DNA from: Cytophagales bacterium
GTDB lineage: Bacteria > Bacteroidota > Bacteroidia > Cytophagales > Cyclobacteriaceae
DNA: 5,450 bases
Assembly (NCBI GenBank): GCA_029262935.1
Contig: JAJCYK010000072.1
Span: 1-5,450 of the forward strand
Direction of reading: 5' to 3'
This document shows, piece after piece, positions 1-5,450 of the stretch (within the stretch, counting starts at the first letter, position 1; each line of letters opens with the position of its first letter). Position numbers and translations under genes: made by a program. The notes below the pieces were generated by a model, which was not told the DNA's origin, did no database searches, and saw only the letters and a program-made list of their open reading frames with translations.

Positions 1-1647
1 GAGTTCCCGGTTGAAACGCAACAAGCCTGGTATAGCATGGAAGAAGATATTCTAACCGGCCGCAGAAGGGTAAAGTATGATAACCTAATAATAAAATCGA
101 GCTACGCCACCACAGAAGAGTCCAGGAGAGCCTATGAGAGCCAGACGGAAGTTGCAGAGTTAAATTATCTGTATGTTCCATATTACGCCATTGGTGATTC
201 CAGTGTAACCGTTACTGATAGCGAATTATCAGCTTACTTGAAAGACCATAGTTTGGAATATGAAGTAGAAGAGAGCCGTGCTTTAAAGTATGTTACATTT
301 CCAGTAATGCCTTCTGGTGCCGATAGTACAGCTTTCCAAGCCGCTATGCAGCAGATTGAACAAGAATTTTCTCAAAGAAGCGATGATTCGATTTATGCCA
401 CTACCAAAACCGAAGTGGGAGCTGGCTTTACTAAATACAGTGTAGACCGCTTGCCGTTGGTACTACAAAGTGATTTTGAGAATCTTACTCCAGGTTCCGT
501 TTATGGACCATTTATCGAAAACGGCTACCACAGTCTTTATAAAATCTCGGAAGTTACTGAAGATACTATTCTTGCTGCCCGTGCCAAGCACATATTATTT
601 AAAGGAGCGGACAACAGCATAGAAGGAAAAGCTGAAGCTAAAGCGCAGGCTCAGAGTATTCTTGATGAGCTAAAATCAGGTGCTGACTTTACGCAAATGG
701 CCAGTTTACATGGAACTGATGGGACGGCTACGAATGGGGGTGACCTTGGTTGGTTCAGTACTGGTGCTATGGTTGAAGAGTTTCAAAGCGCGGTATTTGA
801 TGCAACTTCCACAGGCTTATTACCAAATCTGGTAGAAACTCAATTTGGTTACCATATAATATCTGTGACCAACGTAAAAACCAATCAAGCCTTTAAGATA
901 GCTACCATAAGCAGCTTGCTTACACCTAGTGAGAAAAGTCGTGATGATGCTTACCGAAAAGCTGATTTTTTCAGAAGCAACAGTGAAAACTTGAAAAGCT
1001 TTGAAGACAATGCGAATCAAGATGGTTTAAATCTTTATGACGCTACTAATGTGGACAAAAATGCGCGCAGGTTTGGTACCTTAGGTAATGCCAGACAAAT
1101 AGTAAGTTGGTTGTATCGAGAAGCCTCGCCCGGGAAAGTGTCAAAAGTGTATGAAATTGACGATACCTACATTATTGCCGTAATGACTGAAGAATCCGAA
1201 GAGGGAACGGCTACTATAAATGATGTTCGCAACGAAATTACCCTGAAGGTAAAGAATCAGAAAAAGGCGCAGCTTATTATTGACAAGCTTAAAGGCATGG
1301 AAGGAGGCCTTGATCAGCTAGCAGAAGCTTATGGTTCGGATGCCAGTGTTTTTAGCACCAGTGATCTTAAGCTTAGTAGCAACTCAGTGCCTAATGTGGG
1401 ATTTGCACCGGAAGCTGTAGGTAAAGCATTTGCCTTAGATCCTGGGGCACGCACGGAACCCTTTGCGTCTGACAACGGAGTATTAGTGCTGGAGTTAGTA
1501 TCCAAAACGCCGGCGCCAGAGATCGCCGATTATACCCAGTATACACAGCAATTAAAACAACAATTGGAAAATCGTACCAGTTTTAATATCTCCAATGCTA
1601 TAAAGGAGTATGCTGATATCAAGGACCGTAGATATAAATTCTTTTAA
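1..1647 (+). CDS. PpiD/SurA-like periplasmic peptidyl-prolyl cis-trans isomerase, 5' partial
   Basis: The reading frame is open from the first base, so this is the C-terminal 548 residues of a longer protein. The ATG at base 37 is internal. Proteins of this type catalyse proline isomerisation and chaperone exported or outer-membrane proteins; the N-terminal membrane anchor and start of the chaperone domain would lie upstream of the window. A complete parvulin (PPIC/rotamase) domain spans about residues 193-292 (bases 577-876). It begins ARAKHILF, contains GTDGTATNGGDLGWF and ends QFGYHIISV. His197 and His285 match the two conserved parvulin histidines, and Asp240 lies in the usual acidic/Cys region. 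Flanking sequence repeats the parvulin pattern in degenerate form: one unit before and two after, each ending in a G-centred beta-hairpin segment. The C-terminus, IKDRRYKFF, is typical of Bacteroidota PpiD-like proteins. The next gene starts 14 bases after the stop. The family call is firm; the choice between PpiD and SurA names is not, because the N-terminus is missing. Confidence 0.9.
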   Translation, partial: EFPVETQQAWYSMEEDILTGRRRVKYDNLIIKSSYATTEESRRAYESQTEVAELNYLYVPYYAIGDSSVTVTDSELSAYLKDHSLEYEVEESRALKYVTFPVMPSGADSTAFQAAMQQIEQEFSQRSDDSIYATTKTEVGAGFTKYSVDRLPLVLQSDFENLTPGSVYGPFIENGYHSLYKISEVTEDTILAARAKHILFKGADNSIEGKAEAKAQAQSILDELKSGADFTQMASLHGTDGTATNGGDLGWFSTGAMVEEFQSAVFDATSTGLLPNLVETQFGYHIISVTNVKTNQAFKIATISSLLTPSEKSRDDAYRKADFFRSNSENLKSFEDNANQDGLNLYDATNVDKNARRFGTLGNARQIVSWLYREASPGKVSKVYEIDDTYIIAVMTEESEEGTATINDVRNEITLKVKNQKKAQLIIDKLKGMEGGLDQLAEAYGSDASVFSTSDLKLSSNSVPNVGFAPEAVGKAFALDPGARTEPFASDNGVLVLELVSKTPAPEIADYTQYTQQLKQQLENRTSFNISNAIKEYADIKDRRYKFF

Positions 1648-1661
1648 GATAATCCAGCAAC

Positions 1662-1928
1662 ATGGATTATGATGAATCTCGTGATGAGTTTAAAGAGCGG
1701 CTGGACCAAGAACACCAATGGCCTACGTGGTATTTATTTAAATTTATAGTACCCAGCCATACAGAGGCTGCAGTATCGAAGTTGTTCCCTGTGGAAGCCG
1801 TATCAGTTAAGGCCTCTTCAAAAGGAAAATACCGCAGCGTTAGTGCCAAGTTGATGATGAACTCAAGCGAAGATGTCATGAGGATTTACGAAAAAGCATA
1901 TCAAATTGAAGGTGTACTAGCCTTATAA
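1662..1928 (+). CDS. DUF493 (YbeD/UPF0250) family small protein
   Basis: This is a complete 88-residue protein, about the usual length of the family. The family core is visible: a first strand with LFKFIV (residues 25-30), a helix around [12 protein letters not shown], the signature segment SSKGKYRSV (52-60) and the closing helix with [14 protein letters not shown] (75-88). This matches the DUF493/YbeD family, small cytoplasmic proteins with a ferredoxin-like, ACT-resembling fold and no well-established biochemical role. The ATG at 1662 is 14 bases after the preceding stop and gives the expected length. No Shine-Dalgarno sequence is visible, which is normal for Bacteroidota. The N-terminal 20 residues are strongly charged and variable-looking, so the true start is less certain than the family. 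The gene is likely co-transcribed with its neighbours; the position gives no specific function. Confidence 0.82.
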   Translation: MDYDESRDEFKERLDQEHQWPTWYLFKFIVPSHTEAAVSKLFPVEAVSVKASSKGKYRSVSAKLMMNSSEDVMRIYEKAYQIEGVLAL

Positions 1929-1938
1929 ACCCCTGCCT

Positions 1939-2166
1939 ATGTGGACTGAAGAAGACAACAAGCTTAAGAGAACTTTCCAATTTGATAACTTTGTAGAAGC
2001 TTTCGGGTTCATGACGCAAGTGGCTATCCTCGCGGAAAAAATGGATCATCATCCCAATTGGAGTAACGTGTATAACACCGTGTCCATTGAATTAACTACG
2101 CACGATCGAGGGAACACCATTACTGACAATGATCGAAAATTGGCGGCTGCCATTGACGAGATATAA
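1939..2166 (+). CDS. 4a-hydroxytetrahydrobiopterin (pterin-4a-carbinolamine) dehydratase
   Basis: A 75-residue protein with the full PCD/DCoH family pattern: an N-terminal [17 protein letters not shown] segment (residues 9-25), the helix [14 protein letters not shown] carrying the active-site motif HHPNW (37-41), [13 protein letters not shown] (44-56) with His55, and a closing [13 protein letters not shown] (61-73). The enzyme dehydrates the 4a-carbinolamine pterin made by aromatic amino acid hydroxylases, so the cofactor can be recycled; bacterial homologues are often called phhB. The histidines and the Trp expected in the active site are present, so catalysis is plausible. The ATG lies 10 bases after the previous stop, with no Shine-Dalgarno sequence. 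No phenylalanine hydroxylase gene is in view, so the partner, or an alternative role, cannot be read from this context. The family assignment is strong. Confidence 0.9.
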   Translation: MWTEEDNKLKRTFQFDNFVEAFGFMTQVAILAEKMDHHPNWSNVYNTVSIELTTHDRGNTITDNDRKLAAAIDEI

Positions 2167-2194
2167 CAAGCCGTTAATTATTTCTAAACCACTC

Positions 2195-2869
2195 ATGTCG
2201 CAATCTGCCAGGTTATACTTAGTTCCTACTCCCATAGGGAACTTAGAGGATATTACCTTAAGGGCTATAAGAATATTAAAGGAAGTTGATACCATCTTGG
2301 CGGAAGACACCCGTACCTCAGGAAAACTTCTTAAGCATTTAGGAATCACCAATAAGGTAGAAAGCTATCATACCTTTAATGAGCATAAAAAAGTATCTGA
2401 ACTGGTTAGCCGTTTACAACTTGGTGAAAGTATGGCATTAATTACAGATGCTGGCACTCCGGCTATATCTGATCCAGGTTTCTTAATGGTAAGAGCTTGC
2501 TTAGAGAATAACGTCCCTGTCGAGTGCCTGCCTGGACCTACAGCTTTGATCCCCGCATTGGTAAATTCCGGATTGCCCGCAGATCGATTTGTCTTTGAAG
2601 GATTCTTACCCCATAAAAAAGGACGACAAAAGCGAATAGAGCAAATCGCACAGGAGAAAAAAACCGTAATACTATATGAGTCTCCACATCGGCTTTTAAA
2701 AACGCTGAATCAATTAAGAGATAAGATAGATCCAGAAAGACCGGTAGCCGTGTCTCGAGAATTAACTAAGTTGTATGAGGAAACCGTAAAGGGTACCTTA
2801 ACAGAGTTAATAACATATTTTGAACAAAAGCCCATTAAAGGTGAATTCGTCATTGTTATCGGTTCTTAA
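2195..2869 (+). CDS. rsmI: 16S rRNA (cytidine(1402)-2'-O)-methyltransferase RsmI
   Basis: A 224-residue SAM-dependent methyltransferase of the tetrapyrrole-methylase fold that 2'-O-methylates C1402 in the decoding centre of 16S rRNA. Family motifs appear in order: LYLVPTPIGNLEDIT (residues 7-21), LAEDTRTSGKLL (35-46), TFNEHKK (60-66), LITDAGTPAISDPG (82-95), PGPTALIPAL (113-122), FEGFLPHKKGRQ (134-145), YESPHRLL (161-168), VSRELTKLYEE (186-196) and KGEFVIVI (215-222). The ATG at 2195 is chosen because it places the conserved LYLVPTPIGN at the normal distance from the N-terminus and begins 28 bases after the previous stop. An in-frame ATG at 2129 would add 22 unconserved residues and run into the upstream gene. 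The protein lacks the C-terminal extension of about 60 residues found in E. coli RsmI, as seems common in Bacteroidota. The 3' end overlaps lnt. Confidence 0.95.
   Translation: MSQSARLYLVPTPIGNLEDITLRAIRILKEVDTILAEDTRTSGKLLKHLGITNKVESYHTFNEHKKVSELVSRLQLGESMALITDAGTPAISDPGFLMVRACLENNVPVECLPGPTALIPALVNSGLPADRFVFEGFLPHKKGRQKRIEQIAQEKKTVILYESPHRLLKTLNQLRDKIDPERPVAVSRELTKLYEETVKGTLTELITYFEQKPIKGEFVIVIGS
2837..2844 (+). promoter_or_regulatory. possible Shine-Dalgarno-like sequence for lnt
   Basis: AAAGGTGA lies inside the end of rsmI, 8 bases before the in-frame TTG at 2853. It is the only start-proximal purine-rich, anti-Shine-Dalgarno-like string I see in the window and is the main reason to prefer the 2853 start. 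It also encodes the rsmI residues K-G-E, which are conserved in that protein, so the match may reflect rsmI coding constraint rather than a ribosome-binding role. Bacteroidota generally rely little on Shine-Dalgarno pairing. Confidence 0.3.
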
Positions 2870-4502
2870 GCAAGCTTCTCCCAAAGCTCGCAATTTATGG
2901 TTTGCATCAACCCTAAGTGGTTTACTAATGTGGATTGCATGGCCAGTAGGGCTCGGTGCTCCTCTGTTATTTATAGCCTGGATTCCCCTCTTGTGGATTG
3001 AGCATCAAACTCGAAACGATGGCCGGAGTTGGCGGTTTTTCTTATTAATATTTTGGTCCTGTCTTATTTGGAATCTAGGTACTACCTGGTGGATGTACTA
3101 CTCAACTGCTGTTGGCAGTGTGGTAGCCATCGCCGCCAATGCCATGCTTATGACGATTCCTTGGGTTCTTTTAAGAAAAACTTCAAGATTAGGAGGAAGT
3201 TATTGGGGTTACTTAGGATGGGTATTGTATTGGTGCGCCTTCGAACATATACATTTAACCTGGGAAATTTCCTGGCCTTGGTTGACGTTAGGAAATGGTT
3301 TTGCCATGTTCCCACAATGGATTCAATGGTATGAGTACACGGGTGTGTTTGGGGGCACGCTATGGATCTTGCTTATCAACCTGGGTATGTTCAGTCTGGT
3401 TTGGGGCCAAGCAAAAAAATTTAAGTCAATATTAATACTTACAATTTTAGGCCTAGCATTACCCATCGGGTTTTCTTACTTGATGTATGCCAACTATGAA
3501 GAACAGGGGGATATTCTAGAAGTGGTGGCTGTGCAGCCTAACATAGACCCCTATACTGAAAAGTTTATTGATTCAGAAAACTTCATTGCTTTTGAACAAC
3601 AAGTTGATCGATTCATACAGCTTTCACAGCAGGAGATCACTCCACTAACATCGTTTGTATTGTGGCCAGAATCTGCTATAGATGGAGGATTCGAAGAATT
3701 GGCCCTTTTAAGTACAGACCCTAATGCTGAGAATCGATCGTTACAGGCGAAAGATTTGCGATCCATTCAAAAAATAAAAGCTTTCAAAAACAAGCATGCC
3801 CAGCTTTCCCTGCTAACCGGGTTGACTAGTTATACTATTTACGGGCAAAAATCTGATGCTACCATCACGGCACGCAGTAATGGGGAGTTTTACTACGACG
3901 TTTATAACACGGCTTACTATTTGGGTGATGACGGAAGCTTACATACTTATCATAAGTCTAAGTTGGTGCCTGGCCCGGAAACGATGCCCTATCCTAAAGT
4001 TCTGGGATTCCTTTCCGATCTACTAGTAGATTTTGGGGGCACAAGTGGGCAATTGGGTAAGCAAGCAGAACGAACAGTGTTTATTAATAGTCAAGGTTAT
4101 GGTTTGGCACCCTCTATTTGCTACGAATCCATCTACGGTGGGTTTATGGCAGAATACGTAAGAAATGGGGCTCACATCATCGGGATTATTACAAATGACG
4201 GTTGGTGGAAAGACAGCCCAGGTCATAAACAGCATCTGCACTATGCCGTAATCCGGGCCATAGAAAACCGTCGGGCAGTAGCTCGATCTGCCAATACCGG
4301 AATTTCAGCATTTATTACCCAAAAGGGTAAAATTGTTAATGCTACAAACTTTTGGGAACAAGATGTGATAAAAGCTGAATTAAGAGCAAATACACAACTT
4401 ACCTTCTATTCCAAACACGGGGATTACCTAGGCCGCACCTCTGTTTGGCTGGCTATTTTAGTGGGGCTTTCCGCCTGGGTTCGTCGATTAACTTCAAAAT
4501 AA
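2853..4502 (+). CDS. lnt: Apolipoprotein N-acyltransferase Lnt
   Basis: An integral inner-membrane enzyme that N-acylates the lipid-modified N-terminal Cys of apolipoproteins, the last step of lipoprotein maturation. From the chosen TTG start it is 549 residues. Seven hydrophobic segments occupy about residues 15-30, 36-49, 62-83, 90-107, 117-133, 164-184 and 192-212. A periplasmic nitrilase (CN_hydrolase) domain follows at about 220-515, and a last membrane helix at about 530-542. The catalytic triad is intact: Glu273 in LWPESAI, Lys368 in YHKSKLVPGPE and Cys423 in SICYESIYGG. Glu376 and Glu425 match the further essential acidic residues of the E. coli enzyme. ITNDGWWKDSPG and AIENRRAVARSANTGISAFI are also family hallmarks. 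There is no ATG near the start: the first in-frame one (2928) would cut into helix 1. Candidates are TTG 2820, GTG 2841 and TTG 2853, all overlapping rsmI. The family call is near certain; the start is not. Confidence 0.95.
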   Translation: MLSVLKQASPKARNLWFASTLSGLLMWIAWPVGLGAPLLFIAWIPLLWIEHQTRNDGRSWRFFLLIFWSCLIWNLGTTWWMYYSTAVGSVVAIAANAMLMTIPWVLLRKTSRLGGSYWGYLGWVLYWCAFEHIHLTWEISWPWLTLGNGFAMFPQWIQWYEYTGVFGGTLWILLINLGMFSLVWGQAKKFKSILILTILGLALPIGFSYLMYANYEEQGDILEVVAVQPNIDPYTEKFIDSENFIAFEQQVDRFIQLSQQEITPLTSFVLWPESAIDGGFEELALLSTDPNAENRSLQAKDLRSIQKIKAFKNKHAQLSLLTGLTSYTIYGQKSDATITARSNGEFYYDVYNTAYYLGDDGSLHTYHKSKLVPGPETMPYPKVLGFLSDLLVDFGGTSGQLGKQAERTVFINSQGYGLAPSICYESIYGGFMAEYVRNGAHIIGIITNDGWWKDSPGHKQHLHYAVIRAIENRRAVARSANTGISAFITQKGKIVNATNFWEQDVIKAELRANTQLTFYSKHGDYLGRTSVWLAILVGLSAWVRRLTSK

Positions 4503-5294
4503 GTGGATTTAGCATCGTTATTACCGCAAGTTGTGGCCATTAGTAAAACCGGTGGTGCATTTATCCAAGAGGCTAAAAAGAAATTTGACTGGAACGACCT
4601 TGAATACAAGGGCAACAACGACTTGGTTTCATTTGTTGACAAAGAGACGGAACGTCTATTAGTAAATGGTCTAAGCGCGCTACTTCCGGAGGCTGGATTT
4701 ATTACTGAAGAAGGTACCATCACTCAGGAGAAGAAGCCTTGGCAATGGGTCATAGATCCCCTGGATGGCACTACAAATTTCGTACATGGGGTTCCCTTAT
4801 ATTCTGTAAGTATCGGGTTGCTACATGAGGGTATTCCCGTGTTGGGAGTGGTGTATGAAGTAAATCGTGAAGAGTGTTTTCATGCTTGTAAGGATCAACC
4901 CGCTTGCTTAAATGGCCAAGAGATTCAGGTGTCTCCGATCTCAACATTAGCAGAAAGTATATTAGCGACAGGATATCCTCATATTAAATTTGATCATCTG
5001 GAGCCCTATTTAAGCCTGTTAGGGGATCTCATGCGAAACACCCATGGTATTCGTCGAATGGGTAGTGCGGCGGTGGATTTGGCCTATGTAGCTTGTGGAC
5101 GAGTCTCAGCCTTTTTTGAACATAACCTTAACATTTATGATGTGGCAGCTGGAATAGTAATTGTGCAGCAAGCTGGTGGTGTGGTGACTGATTACCAAGG
5201 AGCTAACAACTATTTAACGGGCAGACAAATTTTGGCGGCAAATGCCGTACACCAGCAGTTATTAGCGGCAATACAAAAACACTGGAACCTTTAA
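4503..5294 (+). CDS. Inositol monophosphatase family (SuhB-like) phosphatase
   Basis: A 263-residue Mg2+-dependent, Li+-sensitive-type phosphatase of the IMPase superfamily; the usual substrate is myo-inositol 1-phosphate or a related sugar phosphate. Metal-site motifs are visible: FITEEGT with Glu69 (residues 66-72), WVIDPLDGTTNFVHG with Asp85 and Asp88 (82-96), and YDVAAGIVIVQQAGG with Asp213 (212-226). RRMGSAAVDLAYVACGR (184-200) is also typical. Motif 2 carries Tyr212 where Trp is usual (WDxAAG). The protein starts at a GTG placed directly after the lnt stop codon and in the same frame. MDLASLLPQV fits the expected N-terminus, and the first internal ATG is far downstream. E. coli SuhB also acts in rRNA antitermination, but that role cannot be assumed here. 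The 3' end shares four bases with the convergent gene. The family is certain; the substrate is not. Confidence 0.93.
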   Translation: MDLASLLPQVVAISKTGGAFIQEAKKKFDWNDLEYKGNNDLVSFVDKETERLLVNGLSALLPEAGFITEEGTITQEKKPWQWVIDPLDGTTNFVHGVPLYSVSIGLLHEGIPVLGVVYEVNREECFHACKDQPACLNGQEIQVSPISTLAESILATGYPHIKFDHLEPYLSLLGDLMRNTHGIRRMGSAAVDLAYVACGRVSAFFEHNLNIYDVAAGIVIVQQAGGVVTDYQGANNYLTGRQILAANAVHQQLLAAIQKHWNL

Positions 5295-5450
5295 GCCCAG
5301 ACTCGGGTACCCTCCGTACAGTTTTGGCACATTTCAATTTGATCTCTCGCTTGAATCAGCTGCTTCCGAAAATTTACATATGGTTTGCCAAACCAAAGAT
5401 CTTTAAAACTTTGATCTTGCATATCTCCTAGAGGATGAGCCGCATCTTTG
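5291..5450 (-). CDS. Probable radical SAM/SPASM-type protein, C-terminal fragment
   Basis: On the minus strand the frame is open from the right edge to a TAA at 5293-5291, giving the last 52 residues of a protein that extends beyond the window. They read PLGDMQDQSFKDLWFGKPY, then a basic helix around FRKQLIQARDQI, then MCQNCTEGTRVWA at the end. The order (a GD-x-x-x-x-SFKDLW segment, a short FRK helix, then Cys-x2-Cys close to the C-terminus) is the usual end of SPASM domains, which bind auxiliary iron-sulfur clusters in radical SAM enzymes. The two cysteines are encoded at 5327-5329 and 5318-5320. The radical SAM core with its CxxxCxxC motif would lie outside the window, so the enzyme's substrate cannot be judged. 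The stop overlaps that of the phosphatase gene. The coding call is strong; the family call is good but rests on a short piece. Confidence 0.72.
   Translation of the reverse strand, partial: KDAAHPLGDMQDQSFKDLWFGKPYVNFRKQLIQARDQIEMCQNCTEGTRVWA

Noticed and set aside
820..1020. Minus-strand open frame of about 66 codons
   Set aside because: It lies opposite the parvulin coding region, has no recognisable protein pattern, and its low-complexity composition mirrors the sense gene.
1986..1993. TAACTTTG, matching the Bacteroidota -7 promoter consensus TAnnTTTG
   Set aside because: It lies inside the dehydratase gene, no TTTG-type -33 box is found about 20 bases upstream, and such 8-base matches are expected by chance.
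2129..2194. Upstream ATG extending rsmI by 22 residues
   Set aside because: The added residues have no family similarity, and the extension would overlap the end of the dehydratase gene. The ATG at 2195 gives the normal N-terminus.
2167..2194. Longest intergenic gap, checked for a terminator, promoter or small RNA
   Set aside because: Only 28 AT-rich bases with no stem-loop or recognisable promoter element.
3029..3334. Plus-strand open frame of 101 codons within lnt
   Set aside because: It is an out-of-frame shadow of the membrane-helix region; the correct frame carries conserved Lnt sequence throughout.
4424..4723. Minus-strand open frame of 99 codons spanning the lnt-phosphatase junction
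   Set aside because: Both sense genes here have clear family motifs. The antisense translation shows no domain, and its reach across the junction is explained by the two sense genes sharing a frame.
5305..5312. Palindrome GGGTACCC near the convergent stop codons, considered as a terminator
   Set aside because: It has no loop and no following T-run, and lies within the minus-strand coding sequence; too short to be an intrinsic terminator.
1..5450. Search for a novel defence, mobile or CRISPR-like system
   Set aside because: No direct-repeat array, inverted-repeat-bounded element, tRNA-like attachment site or unrecognised large gene is present. All genes belong to recognisable housekeeping families with even base composition.

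Overview
The window is a compact stretch of chromosome from a member of the Bacteroidota. A closer placement is not possible from sequence alone. The evidence is a long multi-domain parvulin-type PpiD/SurA-like protein ending in the aromatic-rich tail typical of that phylum, a short RsmI without the C-terminal extension of the E. coli enzyme, mostly absent Shine-Dalgarno sequences, and a base composition a little above 40% GC by eye.

Layout. Six genes lie on the plus strand, each within 28 bases of the next, abutting it or overlapping it. They look like one transcription unit whose promoter is upstream of the window. In order they are: the C-terminal 548 residues of a periplasmic peptidyl-prolyl isomerase/chaperone (1-1647); a small DUF493/YbeD-family protein (1662-1928); a pterin-4a-carbinolamine dehydratase (1939-2166); rsmI, the 16S rRNA C1402 2'-O-methyltransferase (2195-2869); lnt, apolipoprotein N-acyltransferase (about 2853-4502); and an inositol monophosphatase-family (SuhB-like) phosphatase (4503-5294). 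At the right edge a convergent minus-strand gene enters (5291 to beyond 5450). Its visible C-terminus looks like the end of a radical SAM/SPASM protein.

How the genes fit together. Two encode envelope-biogenesis functions (folding of exported proteins, lipoprotein N-acylation). One modifies the ribosome. One is a SuhB-like phosphatase, a family that includes an rRNA-maturation factor. The remaining two are small housekeeping proteins. This is a growth-related housekeeping operon, and nothing in it looks mobile, defence-related or recently transferred. There is no RNA gene, CRISPR array, insertion sequence or gene-free stretch; the longest intergenic gap is 28 bases.

The points most worth a second look are four parvulin-like units at a period of about 105 residues in the first protein, two consecutive genes (lnt and the phosphatase) without ATG starts at overlapping or abutting junctions, the same-frame lnt-TAA-GTG junction, and a convergent gene pair that shares its stop codons in the tetranucleotide TTAA.
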